From contig NZ_CABPSF010000003.1 of NCBI RefSeq assembly GCF_902459685.1, positions 620,001 to 684,000 on the forward strand: a DNA stretch of 64,000 bases, in the 5' to 3' direction. Source of the DNA: Pandoraea iniqua (GTDB lineage: Bacteria; Pseudomonadota; Gammaproteobacteria; Burkholderiales; Burkholderiaceae). Under the pieces are notes generated by a model that saw only the letters and a program-made list of their open reading frames with translations, did not search any database and was not told the origin of the DNA. Shown here piece after piece: positions 46,869 to 54,254 of the stretch (the first letter of the stretch is position 1; the number at the start of each line of letters is the position of its first letter). The translations under genes and the position numbers were made by a program.

Positions 46869-49800
46869 TCAGGCATCGTCGACAATCGCGTGACCCTGTG
46901 CACGCAGCCAGTCGTTCCATGCCGTCTCCAGCACGTCGAACGAGGCACTGATCTGGCCGGCCGACGCTTGCGGCGCGAGGTGTTCCAGTTGCGCTGCGTG
47001 GGCAGCCAGCGAGGCCAGCCCGAAGGACATGAACCCGCCCCGGAGTCGATGCGCCGAGTGACGCAGAGCATCGCGTGACAGATTGGCCAGTGCCTCACGA
47101 CAGTCGTCGATGTCCTGATCGCTGATGCGAACGAACGCGTCGAGCATATCGATCAACGGCACACCTGAATCTTTCGGAAAAGCGGCGGGGGCTACCTCCA
47201 TCGATGTCTGCGCAGACGCCAGCACCGACGAATCGACCACCGCAGGCAGCGGCTCAATCTCGCCGCGCAGCGACGGGTAACGGGCCCGCACAAGATCGAT
47301 CACGCGCAGCAGCGAGCCCGAATCGACCGGCTTGTAGACGACCGCGTCGAACGGCGACTTCGGGTCGCGATCAATGCGCAGCGTCACGTCGGCCGTCGCG
47401 ACGATGACCGGCACCTGTGGCGCACGTGCCTTGATTTCCGTGGCCAGCGTCTGGCCTGAGATATGTGGCATGTTGGCGTCCGTGATCACGAGCATGTGTG
47501 ATTCGCTATCGAACGCGTCGAGGGCTTCGCGCGGGTCGTTATAGCAATCGACCATCGCACCCAGCCCTTCCAGTTGCCGCGAGAGCAGCATGCCGCTGAT
47601 CGGATGATCGTCCGACAGCAGCACATACCATCCGGCCAACGGACGCGCCCCCGGCTGCGCGCTAGTGCTGCGCGGCAGGTCGGCCGACGCGGCGAGCCCG
47701 GGTTCCGGCGAGATGCCGAGGGCTTCCCAGAGACCGGCCTGATGCAGCAATGCGACATCGCGAGGCCACGCGTTGGCCTTGTTCGCAGGACCATCGTGCG
47801 GGGTCGGGCGCAGCAGATAGACTTCGGCGCCGGCCATACCGCGCACCGGCCATTCGTCGGCAAACATCAGCAAACCGGCGTCGCGAGCGCGGCCGTCACC
47901 GGTCGACCACGCCACCGCGTCGTCGTAGCGAACCGGCGTGTGGCCGGCAAAGCGGATCAACGCTTCGAGATACGCGTGCCGGCGCGGGAGCCCGCTCACG
48001 TAGGCAAACGTCTTACCGGTGTCCGGCACGACCGGCGCTTCGGTATTCGGCGCCCACGGCAGATGCAGCGTGAAATGCATCGTGGTTCCCCGGCCTTCCA
48101 CGCTATCGACCTGCAACGTGCCGCCAAGCATCGCGACGAACTGATGCGAAATCGCCAGCCCCAGCCCCGTGCCGTGCTGCATGCCGGGTTCGTTGGTGCT
48201 CTTGCCGAACGGCCGGAAGAGATCCGGCAGGTCGCCGGCGGCAATGCCTGCGCCGCTGTCGCTAACCGAAAACGCCACATCGCACCCCTGTGCATCGGCC
48301 CGCTTCACTTGTGCGCAGAAGGCGACATGACCTTGCGTCGTGAACTTGATCGCGTTGCCGACGAGATTCGTGATGACCTGTCCGAGGCGAAGCGCATCGG
48401 TGTGCACCGCGCGCGCGAGTTGCGGATCGATCATCCAGTCGAGCGTCAGGCCCTGCAAACGTGCCCGTCCGGTGAACGACAGCCCGACCGCCTCGAGCTC
48501 CTTGAGCAGCGAAAAGTCACGCGAGTTCAGTTCGAAGCGCCCCACTTGCATGCGCGAATAGTCGAGCAGATCGTTAATCAGGTCGAGCAGGTTGCGCGTC
48601 GAACTCTCCATCACGTCGACGTAATAGCGATGCTCGTCGCCAAGCTTCTGTGCGCTGAGCAACTCCAGCGACGCGAGCGTGCCGTACAACGGCGTGCGCA
48701 TCTCGTGACTGACCGTCGTCAAGAACACATCCTTCGCCTTGTTCGCGTTCTCTGCGGCGAGCCGTGCCTTGCGCTGTTCGAGTTCAAAGCGACGTTGTTC
48801 GGTCACATCGGAGAGCGTGCCGATCAGCACCGATTGTTCGCGAAACACAGTGTCGACAAAACTGACGGCGTAATGGCGCTCCCCGGCATCGTCCGAGACA
48901 CTCAATAAACGCCGCACCGGACGTGCCACTACCCCACTGTGCAACTGGCGGTACATCCGGGTGAGTTCGCCGTCGCCCAGCTGGCGCAGCAGATCGACCG
49001 TGCCGGCGTACGCCGGATTACTCATCACGACGGCGGGCTCGAAGGGGTCGATGATCGCCATGCCCACCGGTGCCGTCTCGATGAGCGTTTGCGTGAACGC
49101 GTCGCGCTCCAACAGCGCCGTGGTGCGCTTGCGCGCCGGCTCGATCACACGCTTGCGGATATAGCGCATGGCAGTGCACACCCCTGCCGTGTACAGCAGC
49201 AGCAGTATCGTCGCGACAATCAGCAGCGTGGCGTTACCGAACAACAACTCGGCGGGCGCCACGGCGTAGCGCACAAACCATGGGTTGAACGGGAGATGCC
49301 GTTCGAAAACGATGCGTTGTCCGTCGGTGCGAAGCGTCATCTGCGAGCCACCGAACAGCGGCAGCGTCGCGAGTGTTCTCATATGACGGGGCGTCGGTAG
49401 CGGCGTGCCGGCGCTGGCCACGATGATGCCTTCGACGGAGACGAGCTGGAGTGTTTCACGTGTCTGATCGAGATTGCGCATGCGTGGCGGCACAATCAGT
49501 TCCGGCGACATGCTGGTGCCCACGTAAAGCACCACGTGCCCTTCCAGATCGCGGATCGGCACGAAGCTCGACACCGTCTTCACGTGCGTCACAGGGTGCT
49601 CGTAGTTATACGTCCAGAACGGACCGTCCTCTTGCCCCAGCGCTCTCGCCTGATAGCGCTCGACCTTGTTCATCTCTGCGAGCATCGTCTTCGTGTCGCG
49701 CTCGAGATCGGCGGCGCCGAACGATTCACGACCGAGCGAGGGGCGATAGGCGGCGAAAGCGCCATCGGGAGAGATCAGGAACGTCTCATCCTGCGAGTCG

Positions 49801-50264
49801 AACGGACTCCAGAAGTCGGCGTCGAGCACCATCAGCCGGGCCGTCAACCGGGACAGCATCTGTGCACGTTCCGAAGGAATTTCGGCCAGTTTGACGATTT
49901 CGAAATCGCCGTCCCATGCCACCCCGCCGATGCGTGCCGCCGTGCCCGGCTTCAACGCATTGAGCGGTTGCAGCACGCGGTCCGCCAGCAGCCGTGTGGT
50001 GCCGCCGGGCGGTGCCGAACTCGCCTGCACGGTGCGCGACATCGAGCGCGCCTGTTCATTGAAGACTTCGAGATCGCGAATCTCGCGCGAGACCGCCGCG
50101 AAAAACGATTCCGTCTTCTGACCGCCCTGCCACAGCGCGCCGAAAACGGCGTAAGAGATCGCTGCCGCCCAGACAGAGAGTCCGAACAGCAACGCGAGCA
50201 CACCCCCGATACGCAGCAGGCGGCCCGCGACGGCGATATCACGCGTCATCGTCTGGATAGGCAT
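46869..50264 (-). CDS. Hybrid sensor histidine kinase with REC and HPt domains (RcsC-like)
   Basis: 1131-residue membrane sensor. Order: membrane helix near residues 15-40, a periplasmic sensing domain to about 335, a second helix near 345, a PAS-like domain, dimerisation/phospho-acceptor domain with His about 519 (VSHEMRTPLYG), an ATPase domain, a segment like the ABL domain of RcsC (about 755-870), a receiver domain with Asp about 928 (LVITDANMPHISG) and a C-terminal HPt domain with His about 1071 (SAHRLRGGF). The kinase thus holds a full His-Asp-His relay. The ATG at 50264 lies 28 bp after the response-regulator stop; ATG 50249 is possible. Co-transcribed with the RcsB-like gene. Confidence 0.9.
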   Translation of the reverse strand: MPIQTMTRDIAVAGRLLRIGGVLALLFGLSVWAAAISYAVFGALWQGGQKTESFFAAVSREIRDLEVFNEQARSMSRTVQASSAPPGGTTRLLADRVLQPLNALKPGTAARIGGVAWDGDFEIVKLAEIPSERAQMLSRLTARLMVLDADFWSPFDSQDETFLISPDGAFAAYRPSLGRESFGAADLERDTKTMLAEMNKVERYQARALGQEDGPFWTYNYEHPVTHVKTVSSFVPIRDLEGHVVLYVGTSMSPELIVPPRMRNLDQTRETLQLVSVEGIIVASAGTPLPTPRHMRTLATLPLFGGSQMTLRTDGQRIVFERHLPFNPWFVRYAVAPAELLFGNATLLIVATILLLLYTAGVCTAMRYIRKRVIEPARKRTTALLERDAFTQTLIETAPVGMAIIDPFEPAVVMSNPAYAGTVDLLRQLGDGELTRMYRQLHSGVVARPVRRLLSVSDDAGERHYAVSFVDTVFREQSVLIGTLSDVTEQRRFELEQRKARLAAENANKAKDVFLTTVSHEMRTPLYGTLASLELLSAQKLGDEHRYYVDVMESSTRNLLDLINDLLDYSRMQVGRFELNSRDFSLLKELEAVGLSFTGRARLQGLTLDWMIDPQLARAVHTDALRLGQVITNLVGNAIKFTTQGHVAFCAQVKRADAQGCDVAFSVSDSGAGIAAGDLPDLFRPFGKSTNEPGMQHGTGLGLAISHQFVAMLGGTLQVDSVEGRGTTMHFTLHLPWAPNTEAPVVPDTGKTFAYVSGLPRRHAYLEALIRFAGHTPVRYDDAVAWSTGDGRARDAGLLMFADEWPVRGMAGAEVYLLRPTPHDGPANKANAWPRDVALLHQAGLWEALGISPEPGLAASADLPRSTSAQPGARPLAGWYVLLSDDHPISGMLLSRQLEGLGAMVDCYNDPREALDAFDSESHMLVITDANMPHISGQTLATEIKARAPQVPVIVATADVTLRIDRDPKSPFDAVVYKPVDSGSLLRVIDLVRARYPSLRGEIEPLPAVVDSSVLASAQTSMEVAPAAFPKDSGVPLIDMLDAFVRISDQDIDDCREALANLSRDALRHSAHRLRGGFMSFGLASLAAHAAQLEHLAPQASAGQISASFDVLETAWNDWLRAQGHAIVDDA

Positions 50265-50292
50265 GGTCGCGAGCGCTCGACGTCGCACGCAC

Positions 50293-50967
50293 TCAAGCGG
50301 CGGTGGTCGTATCGACCTCGCCTTCACGCGTGAGTTGCAGCGGGCTCGACGCGTGCAACTGGAACAGTTCCATGTCGTTGCGACACCCCAATTTGCACAT
50401 GGCCATCCGCTTTTGGTTATTGATCGTCTTGGCCGAACGCTTGAGTGCCTCGGCAATTTCAGAGACGTTGTTGCCGCTCAGGTACATACGCAGCACCTCC
50501 ATTTCCTTCGGCGAGAGCGGGCGGCGCGTCGTCGGCTTACGGCGCGACTGCTCCTCCAGAATCTGCTCGGCACGTCCGCCGAGATAGCGCATGCCGCGGC
50601 GGCAACGCTCCACGCATACCGTGATTTCGCGAAGATCGTCCGACTTCGTCATCACCCCCAGCACACCGCAATCGTTCAGTGCGTGAATGATGGCCGGTTG
50701 CTCGATCGACGTGAACACAATGATCTTGATGTCCGGATATTTGCGGCGAACCCGCTTGATCATGCCCAGCCCGTCGCCGAACACACCACCGGGCATGCAG
50801 TAATCGGTGATCAGCACGTCGACCGAATTCGTCTCCAGCGCCTCGAAAAGTTGCGTTGAATTGGCGACTGGCGGCAACACGTGGAAACCGGGATCTGGTG
50901 CGAGCATCTCACGCAGCGTCGAAGAGACGATCGGGTGATCGTCGGCAATCAGAATTTTTACCATCAT
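50293..50967 (-). CDS. RcsB-like LuxR-family response regulator
   Basis: 224-residue NarL/FixJ-type regulator: receiver domain with phospho-acceptor Asp in VDVLITDYCMPGG and a C-terminal LuxR helix-turn-helix (LSPKEMEVLRMYLSGNNVS, then RSAKTINNQK). Many positions match RcsB (ADDHPIV, LITD..MPG, GDG...IK, IIV.T, PAI), more than I would expect for a generic NarL protein. It should receive phosphate from the HPt domain of the neighbouring kinase. The ATG at 50967 has AAGGA 8 nt upstream; the open frame extends to 51096 without support. Confidence 0.9.
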   Translation of the reverse strand: MMVKILIADDHPIVSSTLREMLAPDPGFHVLPPVANSTQLFEALETNSVDVLITDYCMPGGVFGDGLGMIKRVRRKYPDIKIIVFTSIEQPAIIHALNDCGVLGVMTKSDDLREITVCVERCRRGMRYLGGRAEQILEEQSRRKPTTRRPLSPKEMEVLRMYLSGNNVSEIAEALKRSAKTINNQKRMAMCKLGCRNDMELFQLHASSPLQLTREGEVDTTTAA

Positions 50968-51177
50968 GTGCGGAATCCTTTTAAAAGAAGTCAGCCGTGG
51001 GCGCGCGCGATCGAGCGCCGCGTGTCTACGCGTCATGGCTTCCCAAAAGAGGAATGTGTGACGAAGCGGCACACAAAAAGATGACAGAAGCGTCACCGCG
51101 ATGCAGTTGACGAAGGTCAGGTGCGGTGGCCGGTGCCGGGGCGTTTGTCCGGCGATCTCTGCTCCCCCGCTGTCCTG

Positions 51178-51759
51178 CTATCCCGCTGTTGCCGCCGCGG
51201 GGGCCGGTGCCGCCGACGTGCCATCGACCGTCGTCCACGACGAGCACGTCTTGTGTCCCGTCAGTCGCATGTCACCGGTGCCGATTACCGGCTTGACGCA
51301 GTACCGGATACGCACGCCGCGCAGACCGGCGGAAGGCATCATGTCTCGCGACCGGCCGACAACGCGAATGCGTGTCGGGCCGGCCGCGGCTTCCCACAGA
51401 TGCACCGTGTCGGTTTCAGGCCAGTCCGCCATCCAGCGGTAGGTGCCGCTGACGACGCGCCCCACCTGCGGCGTGCCCGTCATGCCGACCGCTGCCGCGA
51501 CCGGGCGCATGCGTGACGTCACCTCACGTGGCGCCGTCACCTCACGCGGTGCGGTCTCGGCGCGCGACAACGTCGCGCCGTCCAGTGCGTCGTGATCCGC
51601 GTATGCCTGACTGACACCCGGTGGTTGATGCTCGCTACACCCGGCCAACAGCACCAACAACAACGTTCCGGCCAGCCCTGTCAGCGTGCGCCGAATCGGC
51701 ACGTTGCATTCGCGGCATTCCGGCGTGAGCGCAAGACCCGTCCGTTGCGTCGTTGTCAT
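51178..51759 (-). CDS. Lipoprotein of unknown function
   Basis: 193 residues with a signal of 40 residues ending in the lipobox LLAGC (Cys41). After the anchor comes an in-frame repeat (TAPREVTAPREVT, a duplicated 18-bp unit), then a compact domain with GTYRWMADWPETDTVHLWEA and one likely disulphide pair (Cys in RYCVKP and in KTCSSW). A Pro/Ala-rich tail ends the protein. I do not recognise the domain. It sits downstream of the Rcs-like pair in the opposite orientation of reading order, so a link to that relay is only possible, not shown. Confidence 0.65.
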   Translation of the reverse strand: MTTTQRTGLALTPECRECNVPIRRTLTGLAGTLLLVLLAGCSEHQPPGVSQAYADHDALDGATLSRAETAPREVTAPREVTSRMRPVAAAVGMTGTPQVGRVVSGTYRWMADWPETDTVHLWEAAAGPTRIRVVGRSRDMMPSAGLRGVRIRYCVKPVIGTGDMRLTGHKTCSSWTTVDGTSAAPAPAAATAG

Positions 51760-51932
51760 GAATTCAATCCCCCGTCGTGCCGTCAACAGGCGGCTCACCG
51801 TTTTCCCCCGTCGACGACCGGAAGAAATATAGGATAAGTCCACATTGTTCGGACGTATTAGCATTAGTTATAGGAAACATCCCAAGGCCAAATAGGCGGA
51901 CAACCCCGCGACGCTTAAATAAAGCCCGCACA

Positions 51933-52035
51933 GTGCGTCAGACCGTATGCGGCAATGACGCACCCCACGTAGCGCGAGTGCTTACCGGACGCTGTGATTG
52001 ACAAACGTGCGCCGCAAAGATTCACTCTGACGCAC
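51933..52035. repeat. Three TGACGCAC motifs, two as an inverted pair
   Basis: GTGCGTCA at 51933-51940 and TGACGCAC at 51956-51963 form perfect 8-bp arms with a 15-nt loop; a third direct copy lies at 52028-52035. Looks like a binding-site cluster. Confidence 0.5.
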
Positions 52036-52100
52036 TAGACGAGACAGAATCGCCATTCGCGTGGACCTATGAGGCGTCGCTTCCCGGCAACGAAAAGTCA

Positions 52101-52125
52101 CTCGAAAAGCGTTGCGATTTTCGAG
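52101..52125. terminator. Hairpin downstream of the TauE/SafE gene
   Basis: Perfect 8-bp arms CTCGAAAA / TTTTCGAG with a 9-nt loop, 131 bp past the TauE/SafE stop on the minus strand, followed there by GTGACTTTTCG. Possible terminator. Confidence 0.4.
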
Positions 52126-52186
52126 AGATCCATAAGCAACGCGATAGCGAGCGCTCAACCGTGAGGCACCGTTGAGGTCGGCCGGG

Positions 52187-52264
52187 GGAATTGACCGCGG
52201 GAATTGGCTGCCGGAATCAGTGGCGAGAATTGACTGCCGGAATTGACGGCGGAAGTCAGCCGCC
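52187..52264 (-). repeat. Six degenerate 13-bp tandem repeats at the 3' end of the TauE/SafE gene
   Basis: Units start every 13 bp (52187, 52200, 52213, 52226, 52239, 52252) with plus-strand consensus GGAATTGACTGCC. The last unit runs into the final codons of the transporter gene. Confidence 0.75.
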
Positions 52265-53077
52265 GAACGCTTTGAAGAACATGCCGGCAGCGACGAGGGC
52301 CATCAGCACCGAGAAGAGTTGTTGCAGCCGGGCGGCGGCCAGACGGGGGGCGAGCATGCGCCCGATCACCATCCCGGCGACGGCGCCGACCACGAACAGC
52401 CAGCCTTGCGTGCCCGGGTGCATGCCGTGCCACCACGCATTCGCGACCGTTCCCGCAGAGATCAGTGCGATGACGAACAGCGACGTCGCGACGATGCCGT
52501 GGACCGTGATATCCGAGAAGCGGCGCAAAGCCGGAACAATCACGAAGCCACCACCCACCCCGAGCAATCCCGAAGCAAAGCCGGAGACCGCCCCGATGGC
52601 GCCCAGCGTGCTGGCAACGCGGCGAGTCCAGTGAAGGCGCCCCGTTGCCGGATCGAGCCGGCACGGCGGCACCACCACACTGCCGGCGACTCCGCCTTTG
52701 CCTTGCGAAGCGCGATACATGCGGGTGGCGACAATCAGCATGGCAAATGCAAAGAGGCCGACCAGCCAGTGTTCGGGAAGCTGATGCGCGACCCACGTCC
52801 CTAACGGGGCGACACAGACCCCGATGCCGGCCATCAGCAGCGCGGCCCGGTACCTCACCAGACCGGCGCGCAGCCCTTGTGCACTGCCGACTGCCGCACT
52901 GGCGCCCACCGCCAGCAGCGCCACGGGGCCTGCCTGAGGCACCCCCCATCCGAGGCCGAAGACCAGTGCGGGGACGGCAAAAATGCCGCCACCGGCCCCG
53001 GTCAAACCGAGCACGAGTCCTACCGCGGCGCCAAGCAGGGCGGCCGTTGGCGACGAACTCAGTGAAGCGAGCAGCAT
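52256..53077 (-). CDS. TauE/SafE (TSUP) family permease
   Basis: 273-residue inner-membrane protein with about eight segments in two repeats, each opening with the family Gly-rich loop: GLVLGLTGAGGGIFAVPALV and FASGLLGVGGGFVIVPAL. The family moves sulphite, sulphonates or related anions. The frame is open upstream to 53641; ATG 53131 would lie inside a palindrome and almost at the predicted transcript start, so I prefer ATG 53077. Neither has a strong ribosome-binding site. No sulphur gene is adjacent. Confidence 0.85.
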   Translation of the reverse strand: MLLASLSSSPTAALLGAAVGLVLGLTGAGGGIFAVPALVFGLGWGVPQAGPVALLAVGASAAVGSAQGLRAGLVRYRAALLMAGIGVCVAPLGTWVAHQLPEHWLVGLFAFAMLIVATRMYRASQGKGGVAGSVVVPPCRLDPATGRLHWTRRVASTLGAIGAVSGFASGLLGVGGGFVIVPALRRFSDITVHGIVATSLFVIALISAGTVANAWWHGMHPGTQGWLFVVGAVAGMVIGRMLAPRLAAARLQQLFSVLMALVAAGMFFKAFGG

Positions 53078-53122
53078 GGGGTAGATTCCGGCGTCGGTGA
53101 TCTGGAGCGCATCCAAATCACT

Positions 53123-53153
53123 ATTGGTCATATGCTTATGACCAATGATTATA
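53123..53153 (-). promoter_or_regulatory. Promoter and 24-bp palindromic operator of the TauE/SafE gene
   Basis: A perfect palindrome with arms ATTGGTCATA (53123-53132) and TATGACCAAT (53137-53146) abuts a consensus TATAAT -10 box (53153-53148, minus strand). The predicted start of transcription, about 53141, falls inside it, so a bound dimer would block initiation. The TGGTC/GACCA half-sites suit a GntR-type repressor. Confidence 0.65.
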
Positions 53154-53204
53154 TAGAAACCATCGAGTGACGGAAAGCGCGGCAACGCATGGTGCCCCGC
53201 GCGG

Positions 53205-53330
53205 GTGGGGAATGCTGGGAATGCTGGGAATGCTGGGAATGCTGGGAATGCTGGGAATGTGGGGTGATACGGGAGGTGGGGGTGGTACGAGGGGTTGGGT
53301 GGGGGGTGCGAATGGGGGTGGTGGGGAGTG
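53205..53330 (-). terminator. C-rich, G-poor stretch on the minus strand (Rho-site candidate)
   Basis: On the plus strand the segment is made of G runs (for example GGGAGGTGGGGGTGG and GGGGTTGGGTGGGGGG), so a minus-strand transcript leaving the Sel1 gene is strongly C-over-G for over 100 nt, as at Rho utilisation sites. The plus strand could also form G-quadruplexes. Confidence 0.5.
53208..53261. repeat. 9-bp tandem repeat GGGAATGCT, about six copies
   Basis: Five perfect copies at 53208, 53217, 53226, 53235 and 53244 and a sixth degenerate copy at 53253. Lies between the TauE/SafE promoter and the Sel1 gene. Confidence 0.9.
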
Positions 53331-53389
53331 ACCGGAGCCCCTCTCCGAGGCGAGTTGAACTTGTCTGAGCAGCGGAGAGGGGCTTCGGT
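53331..53389 (-). terminator. Long-stem hairpin downstream of the Sel1 gene
   Basis: Arms of 17 nt (53331-53347 and 53373-53389; core AGCCCCTCTCCG / CGGAGAGGGGCT perfect, one mismatch outside it) with a 25-nt loop, 86 bp after the Sel1 stop. No T run; it precedes the C-rich stretch in the direction of transcription. Confidence 0.6.
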
Positions 53390-53474
53390 CGGTCCGGGGG
53401 GAGGTGTTGGGGTGTTGGGGGAGATAGACCTGCGGCCCCACGGGAACACCGAACACGGAAATAAGGAACGACGA

Positions 53475-54254
53475 TCAAGCCGCCGAAGAAGCCTGCGGTG
53501 CGAAAGAACTCGGCGGAGAGACCGAAGCCCATTGCGCGGCCAATGCCCGAATACGCGAATCGGGGGCTTCCTCGAGAAACGTAGCGGCTTTGGCGAGAAA
53601 AGCGGGTGTCGCCGTCTCCGGCACGTGAACAAGCCAAGCAAGCGCCTGATCGAAAGCGCCCTGCCCGATCAGCAGACGCGCGACGTTGAACTGTCCGCGA
53701 AAGTCGCCGCCTTCGGCCGCCTTGCGGTACCAGTCGAAAGCGAGGGCGATATCGCGAGGTACTTCCCAACCGTCTTCATGAAAGCCGCCCAGAAGATTCT
53801 GCGATTTAGCGTGCCCCATTGCGGCAGCCTTCTGAAGCCATTCAAGCGCAGCCCCACGATCTTGCGGACCGCCGCGCCCGAGACTCAGCAGCGTCGCGAG
53901 GTTATACATGCCCCACGGTTCATCGCGGCGGGCCGACTGGCGATACCAATACAGCGCCACTTCATCGCTGGCCGGTACGCCCCAACCGTTTTCATAGCAG
54001 CGGCCAACCATGTTCGCGGCCATGCCGTGCCCAGCATGTGCCGCGCGCTTGAACCCTTCGAGTGCGGCCTCCGCATCGCGCGGCACGCCGCGTCCGTCGA
54101 GCAGCCACTGCGCATAGACCACCTGCGCATCGACGTGCCCTGCCTGCGAGGCCGCAGCCAGCCACGCGGCCGCCGTTTCCGGCGGCCCCGCGAGGATGTC
54201 GCGAACCTGCGCAGGCGTGAGCGACGCAATCTGCGCCGGTTCAATACGCATCAT
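53475..54254 (-). CDS. Sel1-repeat (TPR-like) protein coupled to the TonB receptor
   Basis: 259 residues with about four Sel1-like repeats between residues 35 and 190 (DAQVVYAQWLLDGRGVPRDA, then MAANMVGRCYENGWGVPASD, then SQNLLGGFHEDGWEVPRD) and no signal peptide, so it is probably a cytoplasmic scaffold. The ATG at 54254 overlaps the receptor stop by one base (TGATG), which implies translational coupling. In related genomes such Sel1 genes accompany Fiu/PiuA-type receptors; the oxygenase gene piuC is not present here. Confidence 0.85.
   Translation of the reverse strand: MMRIEPAQIASLTPAQVRDILAGPPETAAAWLAAASQAGHVDAQVVYAQWLLDGRGVPRDAEAALEGFKRAAHAGHGMAANMVGRCYENGWGVPASDEVALYWYRQSARRDEPWGMYNLATLLSLGRGGPQDRGAALEWLQKAAAMGHAKSQNLLGGFHEDGWEVPRDIALAFDWYRKAAEGGDFRGQFNVARLLIGQGAFDQALAWLVHVPETATPAFLAKAATFLEEAPDSRIRALAAQWASVSPPSSFAPQASSAA

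Larger units (their letters stand above)
51760..52255. other. 496-bp intergenic region with several inverted repeats
   Basis: No convincing gene. It is AT-rich near 51830-51900, where TATAAC and TATATT boxes for the minus-strand lipoprotein could lie. It holds three copies of TGACGCAC (51933, 51956, 52028), a hairpin with arms CTCGAAAA/TTTTCGAG (52101-52125), and the start of a 13-bp tandem repeat. Confidence 0.6.

Noticed and set aside
46840-46875. ATCAG-type short repeats at the end of the hybrid kinase gene
   Set aside because: Only short, irregular similarity; no clear unit or structure.
53208-53261. CRISPR array
   Set aside because: The 9-bp units are contiguous with no spacers; it is a simple tandem repeat.
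53132-53641. N-terminal extension of the TauE/SafE protein with Phe-Pro-Ala repeats
   Set aside because: The extension only translates the 9-mer repeat and promoter region; a consensus -10 box and operator lie inside it.
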